DNA of 64,000 nucleotides from Microbacterium sp. SYP-A9085 (GCF_009649635.1 NZ_WJII01000002.1:372001-436000); one strand, 5' to 3'; positions 20,348 through 28,665 are shown, counted from the first letter of the stretch. The notes: a model not told the origin generated them from the letters alone. Numbers and translations: made by a program.

Positions 20348-20353
20348 TAGACT
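20348..20353 (+). promoter_or_regulatory. Candidate -10 box for the rib operon
   Basis: TAGACT lies about 18 nt before the conserved RFN core, so a transcript starting near 20360 would include the whole aptamer. Confidence 0.45.
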
Positions 20354-20368
20354 CGGGAGCACAACGTG

Positions 20369-20512
20369 CTCCGGGGTCGGTGAGAATCCGAACCGGCGGT
20401 GACAGTCCGCGAACCGCGGCGTCGCATCCTCGATGCGGCCGCGGTCGACCCGGTGGAACTCCGGGACCGACGGTGATGCGATGGCCAGCCATCGCGAGTC
20501 CGGATGGGAGGC
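20369..20512 (+). promoter_or_regulatory. FMN riboswitch (RFN element)
   Basis: Cytoplasmic FMN sensor in the 5' leader of the riboflavin operon. The conserved blocks occur in order: GGGGTCGGTGAGAATCCG, ACCGGCGGTGACAGTCCGCGA, GACCCGGTGGAACTCCGG, GACCGACGGTGATGCG and AGTCCGGATGGGAGG. The long P4-like arm between them (about 20422-20450) is GC-rich and variable, as in other actinobacteria. FMN binding normally lowers expression of the genes downstream. Confidence 0.95.
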
Positions 20513-20554
20513 AGCACGTGCAGCGCGCGGCGCGTCCGCGGGCTGCCGCCTCCC
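20506..20554 (+). promoter_or_regulatory. Possible expression platform of the FMN riboswitch
   Basis: The 3' end of the aptamer, GGGAGGCAGC (20506-20515), can pair with GCTGCCGCCTCCC (20542-20554) with a small bulge. This would compete with aptamer folding or make a hairpin ahead of ribD. No T-tract follows, so control of translation is as likely as termination. Confidence 0.4.
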
Positions 20555-20589
20555 GTACCCGCAGCGCCCCGGACGAGTCAGGAGAGCGG

Positions 20590-21627
20590 ATGTCGGTGAG
20601 TGCCGTCGAGCGCAGCGCCATGCGTCGTGCGCTCGCCCTCGCCCGCCGCGGCCCTCGCGGCGTGAACCCGCAGGTGGGCGCGGTGATCCTCTCCCCCGAC
20701 GGCGACGTGCTCGCCGAGGGCTGGCACCATGGCGTGGGCACGCCGCACGCCGAGGTCGACGCCCTGTCTCAGCTCGCCCCCGGCGCGGCGCGGGGCACCA
20801 CCGCGGTCGTCACGCTGGAGCCGTGCAACCACACCGGGCACACCGGCCCGTGCGCGCTGGCCCTGATCGAGGCGGGCGTCGCCCGAGTCGTGTACAGCGC
20901 CGAGGACCCGGGGGTCCGCTCCGGCGGCGGCGCCGCGCGGCTGCGCGCCGCGGGGGTGGATGTCGCCGGCGGCGTGCTCGTCGACGACGGCGTCGCCCTC
21001 ATCGACGACTGGCTCGTGGCAACCCGGTTGGGCCGCCCCTACATCACCGTGAAGTGGGCACAGAGCCTGGACGGCCGGGCGGCGGCATCCGACGGCACCA
21101 GCCGGTGGATCACCGGCCCCGCCGCCCGCGCCGACGTGCACGAGCGGCGCGCGTCCACCGACGCCATCCTCGCCGGCACCGGCACGATCCTCGCCGACGA
21201 TCCCGCCCTCACCGCGCGCACCCCCGCCGGCGCGCTGCACGAGCACCAGCCGATCCCGGTGGTCCTGGGCACGCGCGCCGTCCCCGCGGACGCGGCCGTG
21301 CGCCGGCATCCGCATCCCCCGCTGTTCTACGACGATCTCCACGTCGCCGTCGCCGACCTGCACGCGCGCGGCATCCACCGGCTGTTCGTCGAGGGCGGCC
21401 CCACCGTCGCCAGCGCGTTCCTGCGTGCGGGCCTGTACGACGAGATCCTCGCGTACACGGCCCCCGTGCTGCTCGGCGGCGACCGGCTCGCGCTCACCGA
21501 CATCGGCGTGGCCACGATCGGCGCCGCCCGCCGGTTGCGGGTGGCATCGATCGAGAAGCTCGGCGACGACCTGCTGATCGTCGCGCACCCCCGCCCGGAT
21601 GCGACCCGGGCCGAAAGGAGTTCGTGA
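20590..21627 (+). CDS. ribD: Bifunctional pyrimidine deaminase/reductase (riboflavin biosynthesis)
   Basis: Carries out the second and third steps of riboflavin synthesis: deamination of the pyrimidine and NADPH reduction of the ribosyl side chain. The 345 residues contain an N-terminal zinc deaminase domain with HAEVDAL and PCNHTGHTGPCALAL, and a C-terminal reductase domain with TVKWAQSLDG, SRWITGP and FVEGGPTVASAF. I chose ATG 20590 because it follows the riboswitch and has AGGAGAG just upstream; earlier in-frame codons lie inside the aptamer. It heads ribD-ribE-ribBA-ribH. Confidence 0.94.
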   Translation: MSVSAVERSAMRRALALARRGPRGVNPQVGAVILSPDGDVLAEGWHHGVGTPHAEVDALSQLAPGAARGTTAVVTLEPCNHTGHTGPCALALIEAGVARVVYSAEDPGVRSGGGAARLRAAGVDVAGGVLVDDGVALIDDWLVATRLGRPYITVKWAQSLDGRAAASDGTSRWITGPAARADVHERRASTDAILAGTGTILADDPALTARTPAGALHEHQPIPVVLGTRAVPADAAVRRHPHPPLFYDDLHVAVADLHARGIHRLFVEGGPTVASAFLRAGLYDEILAYTAPVLLGGDRLALTDIGVATIGAARRLRVASIEKLGDDLLIVAHPRPDATRAERSS

Positions 21628-21628
21628 C

Positions 21629-22282
21629 ATGTTCACGGGGATCATCGAGGAGACCGGCCGGATCACGGCCGTCGCACCGTCCGGCGACGGCGTACGGCTC
21701 ACCGTGCAGGCGCCGCTGGCGGTGACGGATGCCGCGCACGGCGATTCCATCGCTGTGTCCGGCGTGTGCCTGACCGTCGTCGACCAGGGCGAGGACTGGT
21801 TCACCGCCGACGTCATGCGGCAGACCCTGGACATGTCCACGCTCGACGCGGACGCGGCCGGGCGCCGCGTGAACATCGAACGGGCCCTGCGCGCGGACGC
21901 GCGACTGGGCGGCCACATAGTGCAGGGGCACATCGACGGGACCGGCGAGGTCCTCCAGGTGCGGCCCGGCGACCGCTGGCGGGTGCTGCGGGTGGCGCTG
22001 CCCGGCGACTGCGCCGACCTCGTCGTCGACAAGGGGTCGATCGCCGTGGACGGCGTCTCGCTGACCGTCAGCGCCGTGAGCGCCGCCACCGCCGCGCCCG
22101 CCTGGTTCGAGGTGTCGCTGATCCCGGAGACCCTGGTTGCGACCACGCTCGGCGAGCGCGCGCCGGGCGACCACGTGAACCTCGAGACCGACATCCTGGC
22201 CCGCCATGTGCGGCGCCTGCGTGCCTTCACCCCGGACGCGGCCGACCCCGCGCCATCCCTCATCGAAGGAGGCTCGCGATGA
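21629..22282 (+). CDS. ribE: Riboflavin synthase alpha subunit
   Basis: Dismutates two 6,7-dimethyl-8-ribityllumazine molecules into riboflavin and the pyrimidine precursor. The 217-residue protein has two similar lumazine-binding barrels; the N-terminal MFTGIIEETG is diagnostic, and each half has a GHIVQGHIDG- or GDHVNLE-like segment. AAAGGAG precedes the ATG by 8 nt, and the ATG is 1 nt after the ribD stop. Its TGA overlaps the ribBA start as ATGA, so translation is coupled. Confidence 0.94.
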   Translation: MFTGIIEETGRITAVAPSGDGVRLTVQAPLAVTDAAHGDSIAVSGVCLTVVDQGEDWFTADVMRQTLDMSTLDADAAGRRVNIERALRADARLGGHIVQGHIDGTGEVLQVRPGDRWRVLRVALPGDCADLVVDKGSIAVDGVSLTVSAVSAATAAPAWFEVSLIPETLVATTLGERAPGDHVNLETDILARHVRRLRAFTPDAADPAPSLIEGGSR

Positions 22283-23571
22283 GCCTGTCCACCATCCCCG
22301 AGGCGCTCGACAGCCTGCGCGCCGGCCGGCCGGTCCTGGTCGCCGACGACGAGAACCGCGAGAACGAGGGGGACGTCATCCTGTCCGCCCAGCTCGCGAC
22401 ACCGCAGTGGCTGGCGTGGACGATCCGCTACTCGAGCGGCTACCTGTGCGCGCCGATGCCCGCGGAGTGGGCCGACCGGCTCGACCTGCCGCCCATGGTG
22501 GCCAACAACCAGGACTCGCGCGGCACCGCCTACACGGTGAGCGTGGACGCGGCGGACCGGATCTCGACCGGCATCAGCGCCGCCGACCGCGCGCACACCC
22601 TGAACGTGCTGGCGAACGCGCAGTCGACGCCGTCCTCCGTCATCCGCCCCGGGCACGTGCTGCCGCTGCGGGCCGTGGACGGCGGGGTGCGTGAGCGCAG
22701 CGGGCACACCGAGGCGGCGGTCGAGCTGATGAGGCTCGCAGGCCTGTCGCCGGTCGGCGCCATCGCGGAGGTCGTCGCCGAGGACGGCAGCATGATGCGG
22801 CTGCCGGGGCTCATCGAGATGGGCCAGCGCGAAGGCATCCCGGTGATCACCATCGAGCAGCTGATCGCGCACCTGGACGAGCACGAGCCGCGCACCGCGC
22901 CGCTGGCGCACCGGCGCCGGGTGAGCCTGCGTGCGGAGGCCAACGTGCCCACCGCGCACGGCCGATTCCGCGTCCTCGCGTACAAGGACCGCATCACCGG
23001 CACCGACCATCTCGCGATAGTGTCGGGCGACCTGTCCGGGGATGCCCCGCTCGTGCGCGTGCACTCGGAGTGCCTCACCGGCGAGGCGTTCGGTTCGCTG
23101 AAGTGCGAGTGCGGCCCGCAGCTGCAGGCGGCGCTGGACGCCATCGACCGCGACGGCGGCGTCGTGATCTACATGCGCGGCCACGAAGGCCGCGGCATCG
23201 GGCTCATCAACAAACTGCGCGCCTACAGCCTGCAGGAGCGCGGCATGGACACCGTCGACGCGAATCTCGCGCTGGGGCTTCCCGCGGACGCCCGCGACTA
23301 CGCCGCGGCCGCCGGCATCCTCGCCGAGCTCGGCGTGGAACGGGTCCGTCTGCTGACGAACAACACCGACAAGGTCGACCAGCTGCGCAGCTTCGGGCTG
23401 GACATCATCGAGCAGGTGCCGCTGCTGGTGGGCGTCGGCCCGAACAACCACCAGTACCTGCAGACCAAGCGGGACCGGATGGGACACATCATCGACGCCG
23501 ACGACCTCGCCGACGCGCTCGCGCACATGCACACGGCGGAGGGCACCGGACACGAGGGAGCGAAGGCATGA
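22279..23571 (+). CDS. ribBA: Bifunctional 3,4-dihydroxy-2-butanone-4-phosphate synthase / GTP cyclohydrolase II
   Basis: Supplies both starting intermediates for riboflavin. The N-terminal half (about residues 1-200) has the RibB signature DDENRENEGDVI and the HTEAAVELMRLAGL stretch. The C-terminal half is RibA, with zinc cysteines in HSECLTGEAFGSLKCECG and GHEGRGIGLINKLRAY. Total length is 430 residues, normal for the fusion. The frame is open upstream to 21766 but that part overlaps ribE; ATG 22279 has GAAGGAGG ahead and overlaps the ribE stop. Confidence 0.95.
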   Translation: MSLSTIPEALDSLRAGRPVLVADDENRENEGDVILSAQLATPQWLAWTIRYSSGYLCAPMPAEWADRLDLPPMVANNQDSRGTAYTVSVDAADRISTGISAADRAHTLNVLANAQSTPSSVIRPGHVLPLRAVDGGVRERSGHTEAAVELMRLAGLSPVGAIAEVVAEDGSMMRLPGLIEMGQREGIPVITIEQLIAHLDEHEPRTAPLAHRRRVSLRAEANVPTAHGRFRVLAYKDRITGTDHLAIVSGDLSGDAPLVRVHSECLTGEAFGSLKCECGPQLQAALDAIDRDGGVVIYMRGHEGRGIGLINKLRAYSLQERGMDTVDANLALGLPADARDYAAAAGILAELGVERVRLLTNNTDKVDQLRSFGLDIIEQVPLLVGVGPNNHQYLQTKRDRMGHIIDADDLADALAHMHTAEGTGHEGAKA

Positions 23572-24041
23572 GCAAGGCGGGGGCGCCCCAGGCGCAGCAG
23601 GTCGACGGCACCGGCGTGGAGGTCGTGGTCGTCGCGGCCCGCTGGCACGAGGCCATCTCGCAGGGCCTGATCGCCGGGGCTCAGCGCGCCCTGGACGCCG
23701 CCGGCGCGTCGCACCGGCTCGTGCGCGTGCCGGGATCGTTCGAGCTCGCGCTCGCCGCACAGGCCGCGTTCGCCGGCGGCGCCGACGCCGTCGTGGCGCT
23801 CGGGGTGATCATCCGCGGCGGGACGCCGCACTTCGAATACGTTTCGGCGGCGACCACCGACGGTCTCAACCGGGTCGCGCTGGACGCCGGCCGGCCGATC
23901 GGCTTCGGCGTGCTCACTCTGGACGACGAGCAGCAGGGGCTCGACCGGGCGGGGCTGCCGAGGTCGCAGGAGGACAAGGGCGCGGAGGCGGCGGATGCCG
24001 CGCTGCGCATGGTGGGACTGCTGCGGGGGCTGCGCGGCTGA
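23568..24041 (+). CDS. ribH: 6,7-dimethyl-8-ribityllumazine synthase
   Basis: Condenses the RibA/RibD product with dihydroxybutanone phosphate to make lumazine; forms an icosahedral or pentameric shell in relatives. The 157 residues include VVAARWHEAISQGLIAGA, the PGSFELALAAQ motif, the GVIIRGGTPHFEYV active-site segment with the catalytic His, and the C-terminal NKGAEAA-like DKGAEAADAALRM. The ATG overlaps the ribBA TGA. Last gene of the operon; a tandem repeat and a large palindrome follow. Confidence 0.94.
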   Translation: MSKAGAPQAQQVDGTGVEVVVVAARWHEAISQGLIAGAQRALDAAGASHRLVRVPGSFELALAAQAAFAGGADAVVALGVIIRGGTPHFEYVSAATTDGLNRVALDAGRPIGFGVLTLDDEQQGLDRAGLPRSQEDKGAEAADAALRMVGLLRGLRG

Positions 24042-24050
24042 GTCTTCCCG

Positions 24051-24090
24051 GGTTCCGTCGGGCTGGGTTTCCGTTGGGCTGGGTTTCGGG
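24051..24090. repeat. Imperfect 16-bp tandem repeat after ribH
   Basis: Two 16-nt units, GGTTCCGTCGGGCTGG (24051-24066) and GTTTCCGTTGGGCTGG (24067-24082), are followed by a partial third, GTTTCGGG. It lies just before palindrome copy B. Confidence 0.7.
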
Positions 24091-24096
24091 AGCTGC

Positions 24097-24183
24097 GCGG
24101 GATGCCGTCGGGCCGAGCATCCCGCGACGGCCTGCGGCCGTCGCCCGCCAGGCCCGAGCCGGCTCGGCCCGACGGCATCCCGC
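24097..24183. repeat. Family I nested palindrome, copy B
   Basis: A perfect 22-bp outer inverted repeat (24097-24118 with 24162-24183, beginning GCGGGATGCCG) encloses the same 9-bp inner hairpin as copy A (24124-24144). It lies between convergent ribH and the membrane-protein gene, so it could terminate both. Confidence 0.9.
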
Positions 24184-24240
24184 TCCGCTGTGCCGCTTTC
24201 CGAGATGGCTCAGTTCAAGGCGCCCCGGGGCGGTTGGGTG

Positions 24241-24672
24241 CTAGGGCTTCCAGATCATGAGGACGACGACGGCCAGCAGCAGGAGCGCCGAGAGGCCGCT
24301 GGTGGCGGCGATGATGCCGTAGTTCGCCGGCTTCGCGCCCTCGGCGGCCCCCTCGGCCGCGGCGGTCATCCGAGGCACGACCACGAAGATCGTGAGCAGG
24401 AACGCTATCGCGTACAGGATGATCGACCACAGGATCCACGGGGTCGTGAAGCTCAGGTTGAATTTCGGGTCGGCCATTCCCATGACGCCGAATCCGAACA
24501 CGAACGTGAGCAGCGACAGCCATGTGAAGATTCCGGTCGAGCGGGCCAGCGTCCGCACCTGCGCTGCGTTGCCGCTGCGCAGGGATCGCAGGCCCGTCAT
24601 CGGGAGAATCGCCATCGGGCCGACGATGAAGACGGCGGTGGCAACATGCAAGACGGTCATCACGGTATCCAT
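24241..24672 (-). CDS. Small integral membrane protein, four predicted helices
   Basis: Function unknown. The 143 residues contain four clear hydrophobic segments: VLHVATAVFIVGPMAIL, IFTWLSLLTFVFGFGVMGM, WILWSIILYAIAFLLTIF and GLSALLLLAVVVLMIW, separated by short charged loops. The pattern resembles DUF2269-type membrane proteins, but I cannot confirm that by eye. ATG at 24672 has a G-rich stretch upstream; a second Met (MTVLH) four codons in is an alternative start. It is divergent from the DUF559 gene, with palindrome D between them. Confidence 0.75.
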   Translation of the reverse strand: MDTVMTVLHVATAVFIVGPMAILPMTGLRSLRSGNAAQVRTLARSTGIFTWLSLLTFVFGFGVMGMADPKFNLSFTTPWILWSIILYAIAFLLTIFVVVPRMTAAAEGAAEGAKPANYGIIAATSGLSALLLLAVVVLMIWKP

Positions 24673-24747
24673 CCCCCGAGCTTAGGCCACCCTGAAGGTT
24701 CCCGCATCGCCGGGCGCGGCATCCCCGCTCGCCCTGACCTCCACTTG

Positions 24748-24809
24748 CGTGAGGTGGCACGAATGGCGGGAATTTCGCTTGTCATTCCCGCCATTCGTGC
24801 CACCTCACG
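24748..24809. repeat. Family II palindrome, copy D
   Basis: A perfect 26-bp inverted repeat (24748-24773 with 24784-24809) with a 10-nt loop; the arm begins CGTGAGGTGGCACG and ends GGCGGGAAT. It lies between divergent genes, 77 nt before the DUF559 start codon. Related copies are at 25794-25855 and 46597-46654. Confidence 0.92.
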
Positions 24810-24886
24810 GGCGGGGGCGGAGGACGCGGCGGGCAGGGTGTGGATAAGTCCGCGGGGAGATCGGCGCGGCGGAGCATTCTGGACGG

Positions 24887-25798
24887 ATGGCTCGCAGCGC
24901 TGCTCCCCTCCCCGAGCCGTTTCCGGGGAAGTCGTTCTCGGTCGGGGCGGCGCGCGCGCACGGCATCTCCCGCAGCCGAACGCGGGCGGGCGACCTCATC
25001 CGGCCGCACCAGGGCGTCCGATCCCCCGCCGGTGTCGACCTGCCGTTCGGGCACCGGTGCGCGGCACTGGAGACCCGGCTGCCCGCCAGCGCTGCGTTCA
25101 GCCATGTGACGGCCGCCCGCCTGCACGGGCTGCCGCTGCCGACCGCGCTCGAGGACGAGGACGTCTTCGATGTGACGGTTCCGCGCGCGACACGGGCTCC
25201 CCGCGTGAAACGGGTGCGCGGCCATCATTCCACCCTCGGCGAGAAGGATGTCGACGAACGCACGCATGTGCGCGCCACCACCCCCGAGCGCACGTTCTGC
25301 GACCTCGCCTCGATGCTCACGCTCGCTCAGCTCGTGGCGGTCGGCGATGCACTCCTGCGCCGGGGCGGTGACGGGGCGGCGCGGCGCCTTGCCCGCTCGG
25401 CCGCCGCCCATCCCGCCCGCAAGCATCGTCGCCGCCTGCGTCGCGCCCTCGAGCTCCTGGATGCGAGGTCCGAGTCGCCGAAGGAGTCGGAGCTCCGCGT
25501 CCTCCTGATCGAGGCGGGATTCCCCGTGCCGGAGGTCAACCACGTCGTCGCGGACGGCGCCGGGGCATTCGTGGCACGCGTCGACCTCGCCTATCCGGGC
25601 CTGAAGATAGCGATCGAGTACGAGGGCGACCAGCACCGCACGGACAAGGCGCAGTGGCGCAGGGATCTCACCCGCCGTCGTCGCCTCGAGGCGCTCGGCT
25701 GGATCTACCTGTCCGTGACGCAGGCCGACCTGACCGACCCCGCCGCGCTCTTCGCCGACCTTCGCGCCGCCCTGGCCCGCCGCATCCCGTCTTCGTGA
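24887..25798 (+). CDS. DUF559 domain protein (Vsr-like nuclease fold) with AbiEi-like N-terminal region
   Basis: A 303-residue protein of unknown function. The C-terminal third (about 195-300) matches the DUF559/Vsr-like PD-(D/E)XK fold: Glu200/Glu202, then RVDLAYP (Asp233), then IEYEGDQH (Glu244, Glu246, Asp248, His250) and a basic helix. The N-terminal part resembles proteins annotated as AbiEi-type antitoxin-like in Actinobacteria, with a TTPERTFCDL motif in the middle. The ATG is 6 nt behind a weak -10 (CATTCT). The gene lies between palindromes D and E, and its TGA is inside the left arm of E. Nuclease activity is not established for this group. Confidence 0.75.
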   Translation: MARSAAPLPEPFPGKSFSVGAARAHGISRSRTRAGDLIRPHQGVRSPAGVDLPFGHRCAALETRLPASAAFSHVTAARLHGLPLPTALEDEDVFDVTVPRATRAPRVKRVRGHHSTLGEKDVDERTHVRATTPERTFCDLASMLTLAQLVAVGDALLRRGGDGAARRLARSAAAHPARKHRRRLRRALELLDARSESPKESELRVLLIEAGFPVPEVNHVVADGAGAFVARVDLAYPGLKIAIEYEGDQHRTDKAQWRRDLTRRRRLEALGWIYLSVTQADLTDPAALFADLRAALARRIPSS

Positions 25799-25855
25799 GG
25801 TGGCACGAATGGCGGGAATTCACGCCGAAATTCCCGCCATTTCTGCCACCTCACG
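25794..25855. repeat. Family II palindrome, copy E
   Basis: Arms 25794-25820 and 25829-25855 pair at 25 of 27 positions around an 8-nt loop. The left arm is the same as copy D and contains the stop codon of the DUF559 gene. It lies between convergent genes and can serve as a two-way terminator. Confidence 0.9.
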
Positions 25856-25868
25856 CCGGATGAGAGGG

Positions 25869-26702
25869 TCAGTCGAGGAAGAGGGCGCGCAGGCGCTTCG
25901 TGGTGAAGACGAGGCCCACGGCGATCATCGCAAGGTAGTACAGGATGTGCCAGGCCATGCCCGCGGTGTAGGCGCCCGTGGTCAGCGCCCGGATCAGCTC
26001 GACGCCGTGCCAGAGCGGGAACGCCATGATCACGGACTGGATCCACTCCGGGTAGATCGAGATCGGGTACAGCGTCGCCGAGAACAGGAACATCGGCAGC
26101 AGCACGATGTTGATCCAGTCCATGTGCTGGAACGTCTTCATGTAGCTGGTGACAGCCATGCCCAGGCTCGCGAAGCCGAACGCTATCAGCAGCACCGCCG
26201 GCAGGGCGAGGATCGCGGTGGCCGCCAGGTTCAGCCCGAACGCCTGCATGATGATCATGAAGCCGCATGCGTACAGCAGCCCCCGCAGCAGCGCGTAGAG
26301 AATCTCGCCGAGCGCGACATCCAGCGGACCCAGGGATGTCGCCAGCATCCCCTCATACAGCTTCCCGTAGTTCAGCTTGAAGAACACGTTCCACGTCGAG
26401 TCGTAGATGGCCCCGTTCATCGCCGACACCGCCAGCAGCGCGGGCGCTATGTACGCCGCGTACGGCACCGACACGTCCGGCGACACCTGGACGTCGCCGA
26501 CCAGGGCGCCGAGGCCGATGCCCAGGGACAGCAGATAGAACACCGGCTCGAAGAACCCGGAGAGGATGACGACCCAGCTGGACGAGCGCGCGGCGATGAG
26601 CCCTCGCTGCACGACCGCCCACGGGTTGCCTGCCCAGAGGGCCCGTACTCCCCCGCGCCGGGCGCGGACATCCGTCGGGGCCGGGGATGTCACGGCGGTC
26701 AT
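25869..26702 (-). CDS. ABC-2 type exporter permease (second)
   Basis: Membrane subunit of a DrrABC-like exporter, 277 residues with about six hydrophobic helices. It has the ABC-2 pattern with WVVILSGFFEPVFYLLSLG near the N-terminus and a C-terminal PLWHGVELIRALTTG stretch, which is common to the NodJ/DrrB group. The ATG at 26702 overlaps the TGA of the preceding permease gene. Long open extensions upstream are shadows. Substrate unknown; the N-terminal 40 residues are cytosolic and basic. Confidence 0.88.
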   Translation of the reverse strand: MTAVTSPAPTDVRARRGGVRALWAGNPWAVVQRGLIAARSSSWVVILSGFFEPVFYLLSLGIGLGALVGDVQVSPDVSVPYAAYIAPALLAVSAMNGAIYDSTWNVFFKLNYGKLYEGMLATSLGPLDVALGEILYALLRGLLYACGFMIIMQAFGLNLAATAILALPAVLLIAFGFASLGMAVTSYMKTFQHMDWINIVLLPMFLFSATLYPISIYPEWIQSVIMAFPLWHGVELIRALTTGAYTAGMAWHILYYLAMIAVGLVFTTKRLRALFLD

Positions 26703-27598
26703 TTCGCGAGCCTCCGCGTGAAGATGCGACGGGCGAGCAGGTATCCGCCGCCGGCGAGCACCACCAGGTACCCCAGGTGGACGGCAAGCATCACCGGATC
26801 GATCGGCGCGCCGAATGTCGTCATCCGTCCGAGTTCGGTGGCGTGCCACAGCGGGGAGATCCAGCCGATCCACTGCAGCCAGACCGGAAGCGTCCACAGT
26901 GGGTAGAAAGTGCCCGAGAACAGGAACATCGGCATGAACACGAACCGCTGGACGAGGGCGAACTGACCCTTGTCCTGCTCCAGGGACGCGGCGTATGCCA
27001 TCAGCGGCATCCCGAACGCGAGGCCCGCCAGGAGCCCGATCGGCACCGAGATCCAGCCCGTGGCCGGTGCGGGCACCGTCACGAGCGGGAACACCGCGCC
27101 GAACGCCCAGATGAACGCGTAGTAGGCGGCGCCGGCGAACAGCATCCGCGCCGATGCCGCGACCGCCACGCCGTTCGCGATCTGCGGCGACGAGAGCGCC
27201 GACGCGTTGAACCCGTAGAAGTAGCGCCGCCACTTGAACCCGGCCATCACCGGATAGGTGAACTCCTCGGAGGCCACGGCGATCGTGGCCGTCATCAGCA
27301 GCGCCGGCGCGACGAACACGAGGTAGGATACCGTGCTGCCGTCGCCGGCCGGGATCTCCTGACGGATGAGGGCCGCCAGCCCGACGGCCAGCCCGAACAG
27401 GTACACCAGCGGCTGGGCCAGAGCGCCGACGAGGATCGTCCAGCCGTACGCGCGCATGGCGCGCAGCATGTGCTCGGTCGCGTACCACGTGCCGTACCGG
27501 CGCGGCCGGCGCCCGGCCTCCAGCGCCTCGGCGCGCAGGTCGTCGAGCGTGGGGTGCGCGCCGCGGTTCGGCTCTTGCGCCTGCTGGAGGGATGTCAT
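26699..27598 (-). CDS. ABC-2 type exporter permease (first)
   Basis: Partner permease of the same exporter, 299 residues, with about six helices. The two permeases share the layout ending in SPLWHATELGR here and PLWHGVEL in the partner, so they arose by duplication and probably form a heterodimer. The first 40 residues are charged and cytosolic. The ATG at 27598 overlaps the stop codon of the ATPase gene (ATGA). The frame stays open to 27997 upstream but runs over the ATPase gene. Confidence 0.88.
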   Translation of the reverse strand: MTSLQQAQEPNRGAHPTLDDLRAEALEAGRRPRRYGTWYATEHMLRAMRAYGWTILVGALAQPLVYLFGLAVGLAALIRQEIPAGDGSTVSYLVFVAPALLMTATIAVASEEFTYPVMAGFKWRRYFYGFNASALSSPQIANGVAVAASARMLFAGAAYYAFIWAFGAVFPLVTVPAPATGWISVPIGLLAGLAFGMPLMAYAASLEQDKGQFALVQRFVFMPMFLFSGTFYPLWTLPVWLQWIGWISPLWHATELGRMTTFGAPIDPVMLAVHLGYLVVLAGGGYLLARRIFTRRLAK

Positions 27599-28575
27599 TC
27601 GATCAGCGACCTTCCGGTCAACCGCAGGAAGACATCCTCCAGGCTCGAACGACGCACGAGGCTCGTCAGCGGCTGCAGCCCGACTTCGGCGATGCGGGTG
27701 AGCACGCTCTCCCCGTCGTGCGCGTACACGAGGACGCGGTCCGGCAGCACCTCGACGCGGTCGCCGACACCGGCCAGTTGCGCGGCGGCGTGCGCGTTGT
27801 GCTCCGAGCCGAACCGCACCTCGGCGACCTCGCGGCTGGAGTGCTCGCGGATCAGCGCGGCCGGGGTCCCCTGGGCCATGATCCGTCCCTTGTCCACGAC
27901 GATGAGCCGGTCGCACAGCTGCTCGGCCTCGTCCATGTAGTGCGTGGTCACCACGAGCGTCGTGCCGCGCTCCTTCAGCCGGAACAGCCGGTCCCACAGG
28001 ATGTGCCGCGCCTGCGGGTCAAGACCCGTGGTCGGCTCGTCCAGCAGCAGGATGCGCGGATCGTTGATGAGGCCGCGGGCTATCGTGAGACGGCGCTTCA
28101 TGCCGCCGGAGAGCTGGTCGACCTTGCTTCCGGCCCGGTCCTGCAGCTGCGCGAACGCCAGCAGCTCGTCCGCCTTCTGCGCGCACACCCGCCCCGGCAG
28201 CCCGAAGTACCGTCCATACACATACAGGTTCTCGCGCGCATTCAGCTCGCCGTCGAGGTTGTCCTCCTGCGGCACGACGCCCAGGCGCGACCGGATCTCC
28301 GGTCCATACCGGTCGGGGTCCAGCCCCAGGATCTCCAGCTCCCCGGACGTGCGGGTGGACACCGCGCCCACCATCTTCATGGTGGTGGACTTGCCCGCAC
28401 CGTTGGGGCCGAGCAGGCCGAACGACTCCCCCGGGGCGACCTCGAAGTCCAGCCCGTCGACGGCGAGGAACTCCGGCTGGGCGGAACGCGCGCTCGAGCC
28501 GCGCACGGAGCGCGGGGATCCCTTCACTCGGTACGCCTTGACGAGGTTCGCTGCACGGATCACGGGAGCGGGCAC
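27595..28575 (-). CDS. ABC exporter ATP-binding protein (DrrA-like)
   Basis: Cytoplasmic ATPase of 326 residues for the exporter whose two permeases follow. Walker A is GLLGPNGAGKSTT, the signature is QLSGGMKRR and Walker B is ILLLDEPTTGLDP, followed by the THYMDEAEQLCDR switch region. A C-terminal DUF4162-like domain (from about residue 250) is present, as in drug and lipid exporters. A spacer of about 20 residues (GSPRSVRGSSARSAQ) interrupts the first strand region. The GTG at 28575 follows a -10 box by 6 nt, so the operon is probably leaderless. Substrate unknown. Confidence 0.9.
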   Translation of the reverse strand: MPAPVIRAANLVKAYRVKGSPRSVRGSSARSAQPEFLAVDGLDFEVAPGESFGLLGPNGAGKSTTMKMVGAVSTRTSGELEILGLDPDRYGPEIRSRLGVVPQEDNLDGELNARENLYVYGRYFGLPGRVCAQKADELLAFAQLQDRAGSKVDQLSGGMKRRLTIARGLINDPRILLLDEPTTGLDPQARHILWDRLFRLKERGTTLVVTTHYMDEAEQLCDRLIVVDKGRIMAQGTPAALIREHSSREVAEVRFGSEHNAHAAAQLAGVGDRVEVLPDRVLVYAHDGESVLTRIAEVGLQPLTSLVRRSSLEDVFLRLTGRSLIE

Positions 28576-28581
28576 CGGACT

Positions 28582-28587
28582 ACTCTA
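28582..28587 (-). promoter_or_regulatory. -10 box TAGAGT, leaderless start of the ABC-2 exporter operon
   Basis: On the minus strand TAGAGT is exactly 6 nt before the GTG at 28575. Confidence 0.5.
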
Positions 28588-28665
28588 ATCGCGGCCGCAG
28601 ACACCGGTCGCGCTGTTCGGATGACGTCGCATGACACGGGATGTCGACGCCGCCGGCATCCGGAA

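Larger units (their letters stand above)
20253..20589. other. Intergenic region between glpD and ribD
   Basis: The 337 nt hold the glpD ribosome-binding site, a candidate -10 box for the rib operon, the FMN riboswitch and its expression platform. No protein-coding gene is visible. Confidence 0.8.

Noticed and set aside
17370..20402. A 1010-codon open frame on the plus strand across glpK and glpD
   Set aside because: Antisense to two well-defined enzymes; composition is Arg/Gly/His-rich with no domain.
24748..25855. Terminal inverted repeats of an insertion sequence
   Set aside because: Each element is itself a full palindrome rather than one half of an inverted pair, no transposase is present and no target-site duplication could be shown.
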